Below the pieces are notes generated by a model. The model did not search any database and had not been told where the DNA came from. It saw only the letters and a list, made by a program, of their open reading frames with translations. Source: Sellimonas caecigallum (GTDB lineage: Bacteria; Bacillota; Clostridia; Lachnospirales; Lachnospiraceae). From it: 64,000 bases of DNA. How positions within the stretch are numbered: position 1 is the stretch's first letter; each line of letters opens with the position of its first letter. The DNA lies in NCBI RefSeq assembly GCF_045038405.1, contig NZ_CP173660.1, positions 992,001 through 1,056,000 on the forward strand, given 5' to 3'. This document shows, one piece after another, positions 34,796-42,135 of this stretch. The translations under genes were made by a program, and so were the position numbers.

Positions 34796-34927
34796 CACAA
34801 TTACCTTCCTTACAAATGGATATAGGCAGCTTTTAGCTGCAAAATTTCATAAAATATTCTACTTCCGTAATTTCAATATTATACATAACCATCTCCGGCA
34901 TGTCAAGATTTACGCAGGATTCTGCCG

Positions 34928-35896
34928 CTATTCATGCAGTTTTTCAAAGAGCAGTTTTTCAAGCTCTTCGTAGCTTTCCACTTGGTTGATCTCCGCTCTC
35001 AATCTCGCTGAGTTCGGGAAGCCTGCAGTATACCACGCCACATGTTTTCTCATTTCGCGAATCGCTGTATAGTCGCCTTTGCATTCCATCTGGAGTTTTG
35101 CATGGCGCAGCATCATCTCTCTTACTTCTGTCACAGATGGCCTGGCAAGTTTCTCCCCTGTCTCTTCATAGTGGATCAGCTCCTGAAAAATCCACGGATT
35201 CCCCTGCACCGCACGTCCTACCATGATTCCGTCGCACCCGGTTTCGCTTACCATTCGCTCTGCATCTTCCCCGGAAGAGACATCTCCGTTTCCGATGACC
35301 GGTATAGACACAGCTTCTTTAACTTGCCTTATAATATCCCAGTCTGCCTTGCCGGAATAGTATTGTTCTCTTGTCCTGCCGTGTACGGCCACCGCCGCCG
35401 CACCTGCGTCTTCGATGATCCTGGCGATTTCCACCGCATTGACGCTGTCATCATCAAATCCCTTCCGTATCTTGACTGTCACCGGTTTTTCTATCGCTTT
35501 CGCCACCTTAGATACGATTTCATGGACAAGGGCTGGATTTCGCATCAGCGCGGATCCCTCGCCATTCTTCACAATTTTAGGCACCGGGCAGCCCATATTG
35601 ATGTCCAAAATTGCAAACGGCAGTTCTTCTATCTGCTTTGCGATCTCACTCATGATATCCGGATCCGATCCGAAAAGCTGGAGTGACACCGGGCGCTCTT
35701 TTGGATGAATTTCGAGAAGACTTTTCGTATTCCTGTTTTTATATAAAATCGCTTTGGCGCTTACCATCTCCATGCATAAAAGACCTGCGCCCTGCTCCTT
35801 ACAGAGCAGACGAAAAGGAAGATCCGTCACTCCCGCCATCGGCGCCAGAATATAACGGTTCTCCAGTTCCACATTTCCGATTTTCAGTTTTTTCAT
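34928..35896 (-). CDS. dusB: tRNA-dihydrouridine synthase DusB
   Basis: 322 residues. A flavin enzyme that reduces uridine to dihydrouridine in tRNA. A TIM barrel starts ILAPMAGVTDLPFRLLCKEQGAGL. The catalytic Cys is in DINMGCPVPKIVKNGEGSALM, with VKIRKGFDDD, VHGRTREQYYSGKADW and the FMN phosphate site GNGDV and MVGRAVQGNPW. A C-terminal helical tRNA-binding domain follows. Starts 12 bp after the DUF6145-like gene. Confidence 0.96.
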   Translation of the reverse strand: MKKLKIGNVELENRYILAPMAGVTDLPFRLLCKEQGAGLLCMEMVSAKAILYKNRNTKSLLEIHPKERPVSLQLFGSDPDIMSEIAKQIEELPFAILDINMGCPVPKIVKNGEGSALMRNPALVHEIVSKVAKAIEKPVTVKIRKGFDDDSVNAVEIARIIEDAGAAAVAVHGRTREQYYSGKADWDIIRQVKEAVSIPVIGNGDVSSGEDAERMVSETGCDGIMVGRAVQGNPWIFQELIHYEETGEKLARPSVTEVREMMLRHAKLQMECKGDYTAIREMRKHVAWYTAGFPNSARLRAEINQVESYEELEKLLFEKLHE

Positions 35897-35908
35897 CGCG
35901 TACTTCCC

Positions 35909-36253
35909 CTACTCTTGTTTTTCATCCAGGTCTTCGCCAAGGAAAAATACCTTGTAGTAAAGCTGAAGGGATTCCAGCAAATCTGCCTTCGTCCTCTGAA
36001 GCTCTTTGATCTTTAACGCGCTCCCGATATCGTCAAACATGGCGTCCCCCTCCTTGGAAGTTACCTCAAAGCAAAGAGAACCATCCTCTTCATATACAAG
36101 TGTGAGGATACCGCCCACATCGTGTACATAAAGCACACACATAATCTTGAGCTCATCTTTGATATGATCCGGCAGATTGTCAAAATCCGGATTTAAATAA
36201 TACTTTTCTTCATATGAGTTTGCGCCACACAATACAATTTTCTCTTCGTACAT
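35909..36253 (-). CDS. DUF6145-like small protein
   Basis: 114 residues, acidic, alpha/beta. It begins MYEEKIVLCGANSYEEKYYLNPDFDNLP and contains VGGILTLVYEEDGSLCFEV, a pattern I associate with a conserved Lachnospiraceae family (DUF6145) that often stands next to birA and dusB. Function unknown. The ATG at 36253 is preferred over 36259, because GAGGAG is 6 bases before the first and touches the second. 44 bp after birA. Confidence 0.8.
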   Translation of the reverse strand: MYEEKIVLCGANSYEEKYYLNPDFDNLPDHIKDELKIMCVLYVHDVGGILTLVYEEDGSLCFEVTSKEGDAMFDDIGSALKIKELQRTKADLLESLQLYYKVFFLGEDLDEKQE

Positions 36254-36297
36254 ATCCATCTCCTCTATTTTCTATTCTTACATTCTTTAGATTATTC

Positions 36298-37092
36298 TCA
36301 AATATATCCATAAACTCCTCGAACGGAAACTTCTCCGGAATCCACCTCCCGAAGATCTCCTCCGTCGGTCTTTATGATCAAAGCTCCTGTCTTTGAAATA
36401 CCGAGCGCTGTTCCTTTCCATTCATGCCCCGGCTCCAGAACACAGACAGTCTCTCCCCTGTTCACAAGAGCAGCTTCGTACTCGTCTTTTATGAAAGCAA
36501 GCGACTGCTCTTTACAGAATTGTATGTAAAGTTGTTCAAATTCTTCAAGGACACGACACACCAGTGTTTCCCTGGGCACGGCCTGTCCCGTCTCCAGCCA
36601 AATGGAAGTCGCCTTCTCTGCAAGCTCCTCCGGAAACTCTCTCTGGTTACAGTTGATACCAACTCCGATCAGCACATAGTCCACCGCTCCCTGTACGACA
36701 CTCATTTCTGTAAGAATACCGCAGATCTTTCGGCCCCCAATCACGAGGTCATTCGGCCACTTGATTCCAACCTCCACATGGCAGACTCTGCGTACTGCAC
36801 GGGTTACAGCACATGCCATCAAAAGCGTCAGCATCGGAGCCCTGTCCGGCAGAAAATCCGGCCGCAAAAGCACTGTCATATAAATATTCTCCCCCGGCAA
36901 AGACAACCACGAACGCCCCCGTCTCCCACGCCCTGCGGTCTGCTGCTCCGCCAAAACGACCAAGCCCTCGCCGGCCCCACTCCTGGCAGCTTCCTTAACC
37001 CGCATATTTGTCGAATCTGTCTCCTCATATACAACCAACTCACGGCCAAACCTGTCTGAACAAAGCAAAAGAGAAATCAGTCCCCTCTTCAT
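36298..37092 (-). CDS. birA: Biotin--[acetyl-CoA-carboxylase] ligase (group I)
   Basis: 264 residues. It activates biotin to biotinyl-AMP and attaches it to carrier proteins. The signature GRGRRGRSWLS, the KWPNDLVIGGRKICGIL lysine motif and the C-terminal SH3-like domain are present. There is no N-terminal DNA-binding domain, so it is a plain ligase rather than a biotin repressor. GGAGG lies 9 bases before ATG 37092; the in-frame ATG at 37110 starts on that same site. Confidence 0.94.
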   Translation of the reverse strand: MKRGLISLLLCSDRFGRELVVYEETDSTNMRVKEAARSGAGEGLVVLAEQQTAGRGRRGRSWLSLPGENIYMTVLLRPDFLPDRAPMLTLLMACAVTRAVRRVCHVEVGIKWPNDLVIGGRKICGILTEMSVVQGAVDYVLIGVGINCNQREFPEELAEKATSIWLETGQAVPRETLVCRVLEEFEQLYIQFCKEQSLAFIKDEYEAALVNRGETVCVLEPGHEWKGTALGISKTGALIIKTDGGDLREVDSGEVSVRGVYGYI

Positions 37093-37154
37093 CACACAAA
37101 ACGCCTCCAATCAACCACTGTGTGATATTATAGCATACTATGTTGAAAAATAAA

Positions 37155-37192
37155 ACGGGGACGTGTTCCGACAAGTCGGAACACGTCCCCGT
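37155..37192. repeat. 38-bp perfect palindrome (REP-like)
   Basis: Arms ACGGGGACGTGTTCCGAC (37155-37172) and GTCGGAACACGTCCCCGT (37175-37192) match over 18 bp with a 2-base loop. It lies between birA and the patatin-ArgF gene, with no T-tract. GGGGACGTGTTCC-type palindromes recur in Clostridia genomes as repetitive extragenic elements; copy number here cannot be checked. Confidence 0.75.
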
Positions 37193-37289
37193 ACCTTTCG
37201 GTTGCGTTTCTTATGCAACTTTTTTATTTCTGTCGTTTTCTTTCTATTTTGATTTTTTCTTGTTTTTCATCTTGTGATCAATTTTTTCT

Positions 37290-39329
37290 TTATTCTTCCC
37301 CGAGTGTTGCGACCATAACAGCTTTTATCGTATGTAATCTGTTTTCAGCTTCGTCGAAGACAACCGATGCTTTGCTTTCGAATACATCTTCTGTTACTTC
37401 ATATCCTTTTACTGCCGGGAGGCAATGCATAAATATAGTGTTTTCTTTTTTGGTTTTTTCCATGAGTTTTCTGTTTACCTGGTATTTGTGCAGGATTGCT
37501 TTTCTTTCGGCCGTTTTTTCTTCTTCTCCCATGGAGATCCATACATCTGTATAGATAATATCTGCGCCTTCTACATCGTCCGTATTATCGCTGATGGTTA
37601 TGGCTGCTCCTGATTCTTGTGCGTATTTCTGACATGCGTTGACGAGTGAGCGCATCGGCCAGAGTTCTTTTGGTGCAATCAGTGTAAAGTCAATTCCAAC
37701 TTTTACGCACCCTATCATAAGGCTGTTTGCCATATTATTTCTTCCGTCTCCGATGTATACAAATTTCAGGCCTTCAAAATATTCGAATTTTTCCTGGATC
37801 GTGAGCAGGTCTGCCAGGACTTGTGTCGGATGGTAGTCATCGGTCAGCCCGTTCCAGACAGGTACGCCGCTGTATTCTGCCAGTGCCTCTACGTGTGAAT
37901 GGCGAAATCCGCGGAATTCGATGCCGTCGAACATTCTTCCTAATACTCTTGCCGTATCTTCGATACTTTCTTTATGGCCGAGCTGTATCTCATTTCCGCT
38001 CAGATAAGTGGGAAATGCTCCTTCATCGTTGGCTGCGACAGTAAAAGCGCACCGTGTTCTTGTAGATGGTTTTTCAAATATCAGTGCTATATTTTTCCCT
38101 TCCAGCGCATGCCCTTTGATTCCCTGTTTCTTTTTCGCTTTCAGCTTTGCAGCGAGATTAACCAGATATCGGATTTCATCCGGTGTATAATCTTTCAATG
38201 TTAAAAAGCTTCTTCCTTTTAAATTCATGTCCAAATCCTCCCTGATTTCTGCCAGCACACGAAGAAAACGCGGTATTGCTACTTTACCTTCCAGTTCCGC
38301 ATATTTTTTCAGCACCAGTTCCAGCAGTTTCCTTTCTTTATAAATTTGATATTTAGGTATATGAAAATATTTTGCACCGGCTTCCAGCATGGAGAGATAC
38401 AGAAGTTCATCGTCTGCCCCTAGTGGGAGTTTCAGCACAAACTTAATTTCCCGTTTTTCCTTTTCGCTGATCCCTTTCATCCGCTCTGCATACGCTTCTT
38501 TCGGATAGGAGCTGTCGATATAATAAATGAGGCCTTTAAGTCCGTAGATCATCCGTTTCGCATCGTAATATCCGATCTTTAGATTCTGCCGGCTCCTTTT
38601 TCCGTGAAATTCCAGAATGCTTCCGAGATTGACCCTCGGGGCGATCTCACATATTTTCGTGTTTTCATCCAGCTTTACTTTTGGTTCTCTCCCAGGCCCA
38701 TATATTCGGACTGTGATGATATCTTTGTATCCTCGATTTATCAACGAGTTGAGGGGTACATTATTGATAACGCCTCCGTCCAGATACGTTTTTCCATGCA
38801 GAGGTTCATTTTTAAACCCAAGCAGATATGCGCTTGCCAGAAGAAAATCTTCCAAAAGTCCTTCCGGAATATCGTCCAATGTAAGATCCAGTTCTTTCAT
38901 ATCAGAAAGCGAAAAGGTAAGAAGTGAGAAGTCGATCCCTGCATTTCGGATTTTCTCTTCATCGATGACTTCGTGGATCAGATTTCTAAGCGGGGTAATA
39001 TCAATCCCGCCCTCCTTTACTTTTGCCCATACTTCTCTGAAAAGTTCTTTGACAGGCGTCTCTTTCTGAAACAGCCTTTCCATCCAATCATCATCAACAT
39101 CCATGATTCTTGAAAATGTCATTTTTTCCCAGATGCGCTCTGCCTGATCAACGCTTCCCATGCAGATCAGAGCTCCGTTCAAAGCTCCTACCGATGTACC
39201 TGCCACTGCCTTGATCTTAATACCGGCTTCAGCCATCGCTTTCCACGCTCCAATCTGGTACGCGCCTCTTGCGCCGCCTCCGTCCAATACGAGTCCATAT
39301 TCCTTTGATAAATCGATTACAGGCTTCAT
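37290..39329 (-). CDS. Patatin-like phospholipase fused to ornithine carbamoyltransferase
   Basis: 679 residues in one open frame. Residues 1 to about 290 are a patatin-like lipase: oxyanion loop DGGGARG (16-22), nucleophile Ser46 in GTSVG, and dyad Asp184 in DGG. Residues about 290-367 are a helical extension. Residues 368-679 are a complete ornithine carbamoyltransferase (ArgF): carbamoyl-phosphate motif STRTR (422-426), HPTQ (500-503) and HCLP (635-638). ArgF makes citrulline from ornithine and carbamoyl phosphate. No stop separates the parts, yet an intact ribosome binding site precedes Met368, so a separate ArgF may also be made. AAGGAG precedes the start at 39329. Transcribed alone; no other arginine genes are adjacent. 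Confidence 0.9.
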   Translation of the reverse strand: MKPVIDLSKEYGLVLDGGGARGAYQIGAWKAMAEAGIKIKAVAGTSVGALNGALICMGSVDQAERIWEKMTFSRIMDVDDDWMERLFQKETPVKELFREVWAKVKEGGIDITPLRNLIHEVIDEEKIRNAGIDFSLLTFSLSDMKELDLTLDDIPEGLLEDFLLASAYLLGFKNEPLHGKTYLDGGVINNVPLNSLINRGYKDIITVRIYGPGREPKVKLDENTKICEIAPRVNLGSILEFHGKRSRQNLKIGYYDAKRMIYGLKGLIYYIDSSYPKEAYAERMKGISEKEKREIKFVLKLPLGADDELLYLSMLEAGAKYFHIPKYQIYKERKLLELVLKKYAELEGKVAIPRFLRVLAEIREDLDMNLKGRSFLTLKDYTPDEIRYLVNLAAKLKAKKKQGIKGHALEGKNIALIFEKPSTRTRCAFTVAANDEGAFPTYLSGNEIQLGHKESIEDTARVLGRMFDGIEFRGFRHSHVEALAEYSGVPVWNGLTDDYHPTQVLADLLTIQEKFEYFEGLKFVYIGDGRNNMANSLMIGCVKVGIDFTLIAPKELWPMRSLVNACQKYAQESGAAITISDNTDDVEGADIIYTDVWISMGEEEKTAERKAILHKYQVNRKLMEKTKKENTIFMHCLPAVKGYEVTEDVFESKASVVFDEAENRLHTIKAVMVATLGEE
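38226..38242 (-). promoter_or_regulatory. argF: Internal ribosome binding site and start of the ArgF part
   Basis: On the minus strand GGGAGGA (38242-38236), 7 bases, then ATG (38228-38226) opening MNLKGRSFLTLKDY, the usual ArgF N-terminus. An ArgF of 312 residues could start here independently of the fused patatin frame. Confidence 0.75.
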
Positions 39330-39514
39330 GTCTTCACTCCTTATGCATTATATTACTCTTTTTTGCATAAAATTACAATCCATTTTTCTTGTTTTTTACA
39401 AAAAAGATCTTCGTCTGTGTTCAACAAGCTATACTCTCTGAGTTTTCTCGGTTTTGTCTTATCACACATGTTAATCGCTATAGATTCAGTATACACCGAA
39501 TTCTCACATAATGT

Positions 39515-39548
39515 AAAGGGAGCACTTACCATGTAAAGTGCTCCCTTT
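39515..39548. terminator. Hairpin between cell wall hydrolase and patatin-ArgF genes
   Basis: AAAGGGAGCACTT (39515-39527) pairs with AAGTGCTCCCTTT (39536-39548), a perfect 13-bp stem. It is 45 bp after the hydrolase stop. The T-tract is weak on the minus strand. Confidence 0.6.
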
Positions 39549-39592
39549 CTCTTTCTGAATAATTATACAATTTATATATTCTTTCTAACCCC

Positions 39593-40303
39593 TTAGTGGA
39601 ACCAATGTGCCCCAATTTTGATTCCTGTATTATTTCCATCCCCGAAATGAAGTGCATTTCCAACCGGGCTTACTCCGGCAAGCGCTTCGCGTGCAGCCTG
39701 ATAACAAGACGCCGGAATGTTTCCGGATGCAAGGACTCTGTCAAGCTTTCCTGTCATGGCTGGTCCAAACTGTCCTCTCTGATAAATAACTCCTCTGATA
39801 GAACTTGCATATCCGGCATTCAATCGGTTCATAACCACAGCTCCCACTGCAACCTGCCCCTGGTACGGCTGGTTTCCTGCCTCACAATAAATCAGTGCTG
39901 CAAGAAGATTTTCATCTCCTGCCTGAGCTGCTTGGGCAGCTTTTTGAGCCTTCGCAGCTTCCGCGGCTTTTCTTGCTTCTTCGGCCTTTCTCGCCTCTTC
40001 GGCTTTTCTTGCCTCCTCAGCTTTTCTTGCCTCCTCAGCTTTTCGAATCTCTTCTGCTTTCTTTACTGCTTCATTTCTTTTCGTCTTTATCTGTTCCGTA
40101 TATCCGGAAACTGTCTGGGATAACGCCTGTACATTCTCAGCCGCTGCTGCTTCCACAACAGCTCCTTGAGGCGCTTCTGCTATAAGTCCTCCGTCTGCGG
40201 CAATAACCTGTACATTCACACTTGCCGTGAGAACTACCGCAGAAAGAATTCCTGCCAGCATTCCTTTCTCAAAATGTCTTTTATGACCAAAATTGGGTTT
40301 CAT
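39593..40303 (-). CDS. SleB-like cell wall hydrolase (Hydrolase_2)
   Basis: 236 residues. Signal or anchor segment at about 15-36 (GMLAGILSAVVLTASVNVQVIAA), a coiled-coil linker (about 65-125) with four or more EEARKA repeats, then a SleB-type catalytic domain from NLLAALIYCEAGNQPYQGQVAVGAVVMNRL. The first Glu of IYCEAGNQ is the expected catalytic residue; relatives are lytic transglycosylases or amidases of spore cortex and cell wall. GGAGGATT precedes ATG 40303; the longer frame from 40390 is not needed. Probably a housekeeping wall-remodelling enzyme; a sporulation role is possible. Confidence 0.9.
   Translation of the reverse strand: MKPNFGHKRHFEKGMLAGILSAVVLTASVNVQVIAADGGLIAEAPQGAVVEAAAAENVQALSQTVSGYTEQIKTKRNEAVKKAEEIRKAEEARKAEEARKAEEARKAEEARKAAEAAKAQKAAQAAQAGDENLLAALIYCEAGNQPYQGQVAVGAVVMNRLNAGYASSIRGVIYQRGQFGPAMTGKLDRVLASGNIPASCYQAAREALAGVSPVGNALHFGDGNNTGIKIGAHWFH
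39955..40065 (-). repeat. 18-bp tandem repeats encoding EEARKA
   Basis: About five near-identical copies of an 18-bp unit encode KAEEAR-type heptad-like repeats in the hydrolase linker. Such units change copy number by slippage. Confidence 0.7.
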
Positions 40304-40776
40304 ATAATCCTCCTTCTTACCTGATACAGTTATGTCTATGTAACACTCTGCTCTCTTCGCCATCTTTTGTATGTAATAAATAATACGCATTTTAGTTTTA
40401 TTTTATTACAAATATTACAAATTTGTTACATAACCTTGCAACGAGGATTATCTTAGCAAAATTTCATTGTCTTGTCAACTTTTCTTCTTATTTACGTCAT
40501 TTTTACCAGTTATTTGTCATATTTTATATCTATTTTTATTCGTAATGCACATTTCATATTTTCAGACAACTTCTCTTATTACTATGTTTTTTCTTTCTCG
40601 CACCTGTTTTTTTCAAAAATACTAGACTACGCTTTGTCACACTAACGTAATATTTCCATCACATTTTAACAAAATGTCTAAAGCCTCTTCGCCGCTTTCA
40701 GAAAAAGTTTTTCCCGCATAAAAAAACCGCCACTGCCTTTCGCAGTGACGGCTTATATCTCCGCATTTTGGAATGA
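40304..40776. other. AT-rich interval between rpsR and the hydrolase gene
   Basis: About 470 bp with no supported gene. It holds the rpsR terminator at 40720-40753, then strongly AT-rich DNA (40400-40640) with repeated TTTGTAA/TTACAAA elements near 40405-40430, probably part of the hydrolase promoter region. Confidence 0.5.
40720..40753 (-). terminator. Terminator of rpsF-ssb-rpsR
   Basis: GCCGTCACTGC and GCAGTGGCGGT on the minus strand form a stem around GAAAG, followed by TTTTTT. It is 24 bp after the rpsR stop. Confidence 0.8.
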
Positions 40777-41040
40777 TTATTCCTGAACGTACGGCATCAG
40801 GGCAATATGTCTTGCTCTCTTGATTGCTACTGTCAGAGCTCTCTGATGCTTTGCACAGTTTCCTGTGATTCTTCTCGGAAGGATCTTTCCTCTTTCAGAA
40901 ACGTATTTTCTTAATTTTGCAACGTCCTTGTAATCAATTTCGTTGTTTTCTTTACCACAGAATACGCATACTTTTTTTCTTCTGCGGCTCGGTCTTCTTC
41001 TCATCTGAGAATCAGCTTTGTTTGTTTTATCGTAAGCCAT
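40777..41040 (-). CDS. rpsR: 30S ribosomal protein S18
   Basis: 87 residues. S18 of the small subunit platform, partner of S6. The N-terminus is basic with CVFCGKE, then YVSERGKILPRRITGNCAKHQRALTVAIKRARHIALMPY. Three cysteines (CxxC plus GNC) suggest the zinc-containing form. ATG 41040 follows GGAGG by 8 bases; 17 bp after ssb. Confidence 0.97.
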   Translation of the reverse strand: MAYDKTNKADSQMRRRPSRRRKKVCVFCGKENNEIDYKDVAKLRKYVSERGKILPRRITGNCAKHQRALTVAIKRARHIALMPYVQE

Positions 41041-41057
41041 CGTTCTTACCTCCAATA

Positions 41058-41513
41058 CTAATTAAATGGTAATTCCTCATCAATTCCGTCCGGGATATTC
41101 ATAAACCCGTCTCCTGCATCCATACTCGGAGCCTGTGGAGCTGACGAAACCGGGCTTGCCTGATAATGGCTCTGATTTGCTTCACTCACGCTCTTGCTTT
41201 CAGCAAATTCCTGCTCTTCTACGACAACTTCTGTCGTATAGACTTTTACGCCATCTTTATTCGTATAACTACCTGTCTGAATGCGACCACAGATTGTGAT
41301 GCGCATTCCCTGACGGAAATACTTTTCCGCAAACTCAGCTGTTCTTCCAAAAGATACACAACTTATAAAGTCTGCTGTCTGCTCTCCGTCACGTCTGAAT
41401 CTCCTGTCTACCGCAAGGGTGTACCGCGCAATAGCCAGCGGATTTTCTCCACCTTGAGAATATCTCACTTCAGGATCTCTTGTCAGGCGCCCCATTAAAA
41501 TTACTTTATTCAT
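41058..41513 (-). CDS. ssb: Single-stranded DNA-binding protein
   Basis: 151 residues. OB-fold domain (1-105) beginning MNKVILMGRLTRDPEVRYSQGG, a Ser/Gln/Pro linker and the acidic tip DEELPFN that recruits partner proteins. Standard rpsF-ssb-rpsR order. Confidence 0.97.
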   Translation of the reverse strand: MNKVILMGRLTRDPEVRYSQGGENPLAIARYTLAVDRRFRRDGEQTADFISCVSFGRTAEFAEKYFRQGMRITICGRIQTGSYTNKDGVKVYTTEVVVEEQEFAESKSVSEANQSHYQASPVSSAPQAPSMDAGDGFMNIPDGIDEELPFN

Positions 41514-41532
41514 AAATTTCCTCTTTTCTTCT

Positions 41533-41820
41533 TTATGCTTCCTGTTTCACGCATAAATATCTGATCACGTTGTCCATGATGCGAATTCTTTCTTCGATTT
41601 CGCCTGGAGTTGTTGTATCAGATTCGAAGTGGATGAAATAATAGTATCCTTCTTTCATCTTCTGAATTTCATAAGCAAGTCTCTTCTTGCCCCATTCATC
41701 AACGTCAGTAACATTTCCACCGAAACGTGTAACTAATGCTTTTACCTTTTCGATCACTTCTGCTCTGGCGTCGTCTTCGATTTTTGCATTGACAACAACA
41801 GCTAATTCATATTTGTTCAT
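41533..41820 (-). CDS. rpsF: 30S ribosomal protein S6
   Basis: 95 residues, starting MNKYELAVVVNAKIEDDARAEVIEKVK with the conserved WGKKRLAYEIQKMKEGYYYFIHFES. First gene of the operon; AAGGAGGTG precedes the start. Confidence 0.97.
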   Translation of the reverse strand: MNKYELAVVVNAKIEDDARAEVIEKVKALVTRFGGNVTDVDEWGKKRLAYEIQKMKEGYYYFIHFESDTTTPGEIEERIRIMDNVIRYLCVKQEA

Positions 41821-41850
41821 GTCGTTTGCACCTCCTTATGGTCTTTTGGC

Positions 41851-41875
41851 TCCCGGTCCTGCTTAACGCCGGGGA
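41851..41875 (-). promoter_or_regulatory. Hairpin in the rpsF leader, candidate S6:S18 binding RNA
   Basis: On the minus strand, TCCCCGGCGTTAAGCAGGAC and the following CGGGA form a CCCGG/CCGGG stem with a 12-base loop, about 30 bases before the S6 start. Autoregulatory S6:S18 leaders with a CCG loop element are known in many bacteria; the match here is by position and outline only. Confidence 0.35.
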
Positions 41876-41912
41876 CAAGGATTATTATAATATATCACAA
41901 TTTGATATTATA

Positions 41913-42122
41913 TCATGATTTCTCCGGTGTTTCAAGCTTTTTTTGAATTTCTTTTGTATTTTTTTCTACAAGCTTCCTGGCAATCATGATCTGGTGCCCA
42001 CACCCTTTACATTTCAACCGGAAATCCGCTCCAACCCGAAGAATTTCCCATTCATAACTTCCGCAGGGATGCTTTTTTTTCATCTTTATGGTATCCCCAA
42101 CCTCAAAATTTACATCCATCAT
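41913..42122 (-). CDS. DUF951 family protein
   Basis: 69 residues. VGDTIKMKKKHPCGSYEWEILRVGADFRLKCKGCGHQIMIARKLVEK is the DUF951 signature, with HPCG and CKGCG cysteines likely to bind zinc. Conserved in Firmicutes, function unknown, perhaps nucleic-acid binding. 13 bp after the sortase gene. Confidence 0.93.
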   Translation of the reverse strand: MMDVNFEVGDTIKMKKKHPCGSYEWEILRVGADFRLKCKGCGHQIMIARKLVEKNTKEIQKKLETPEKS

Positions 42123-42135
42123 TTTTTCTTCCTCT

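Noticed and set aside
39955..40065. Short regular repeats suggestive of a repeat array
   Set aside because: Translated heptad-like linker of the SleB-like hydrolase; no spacers.
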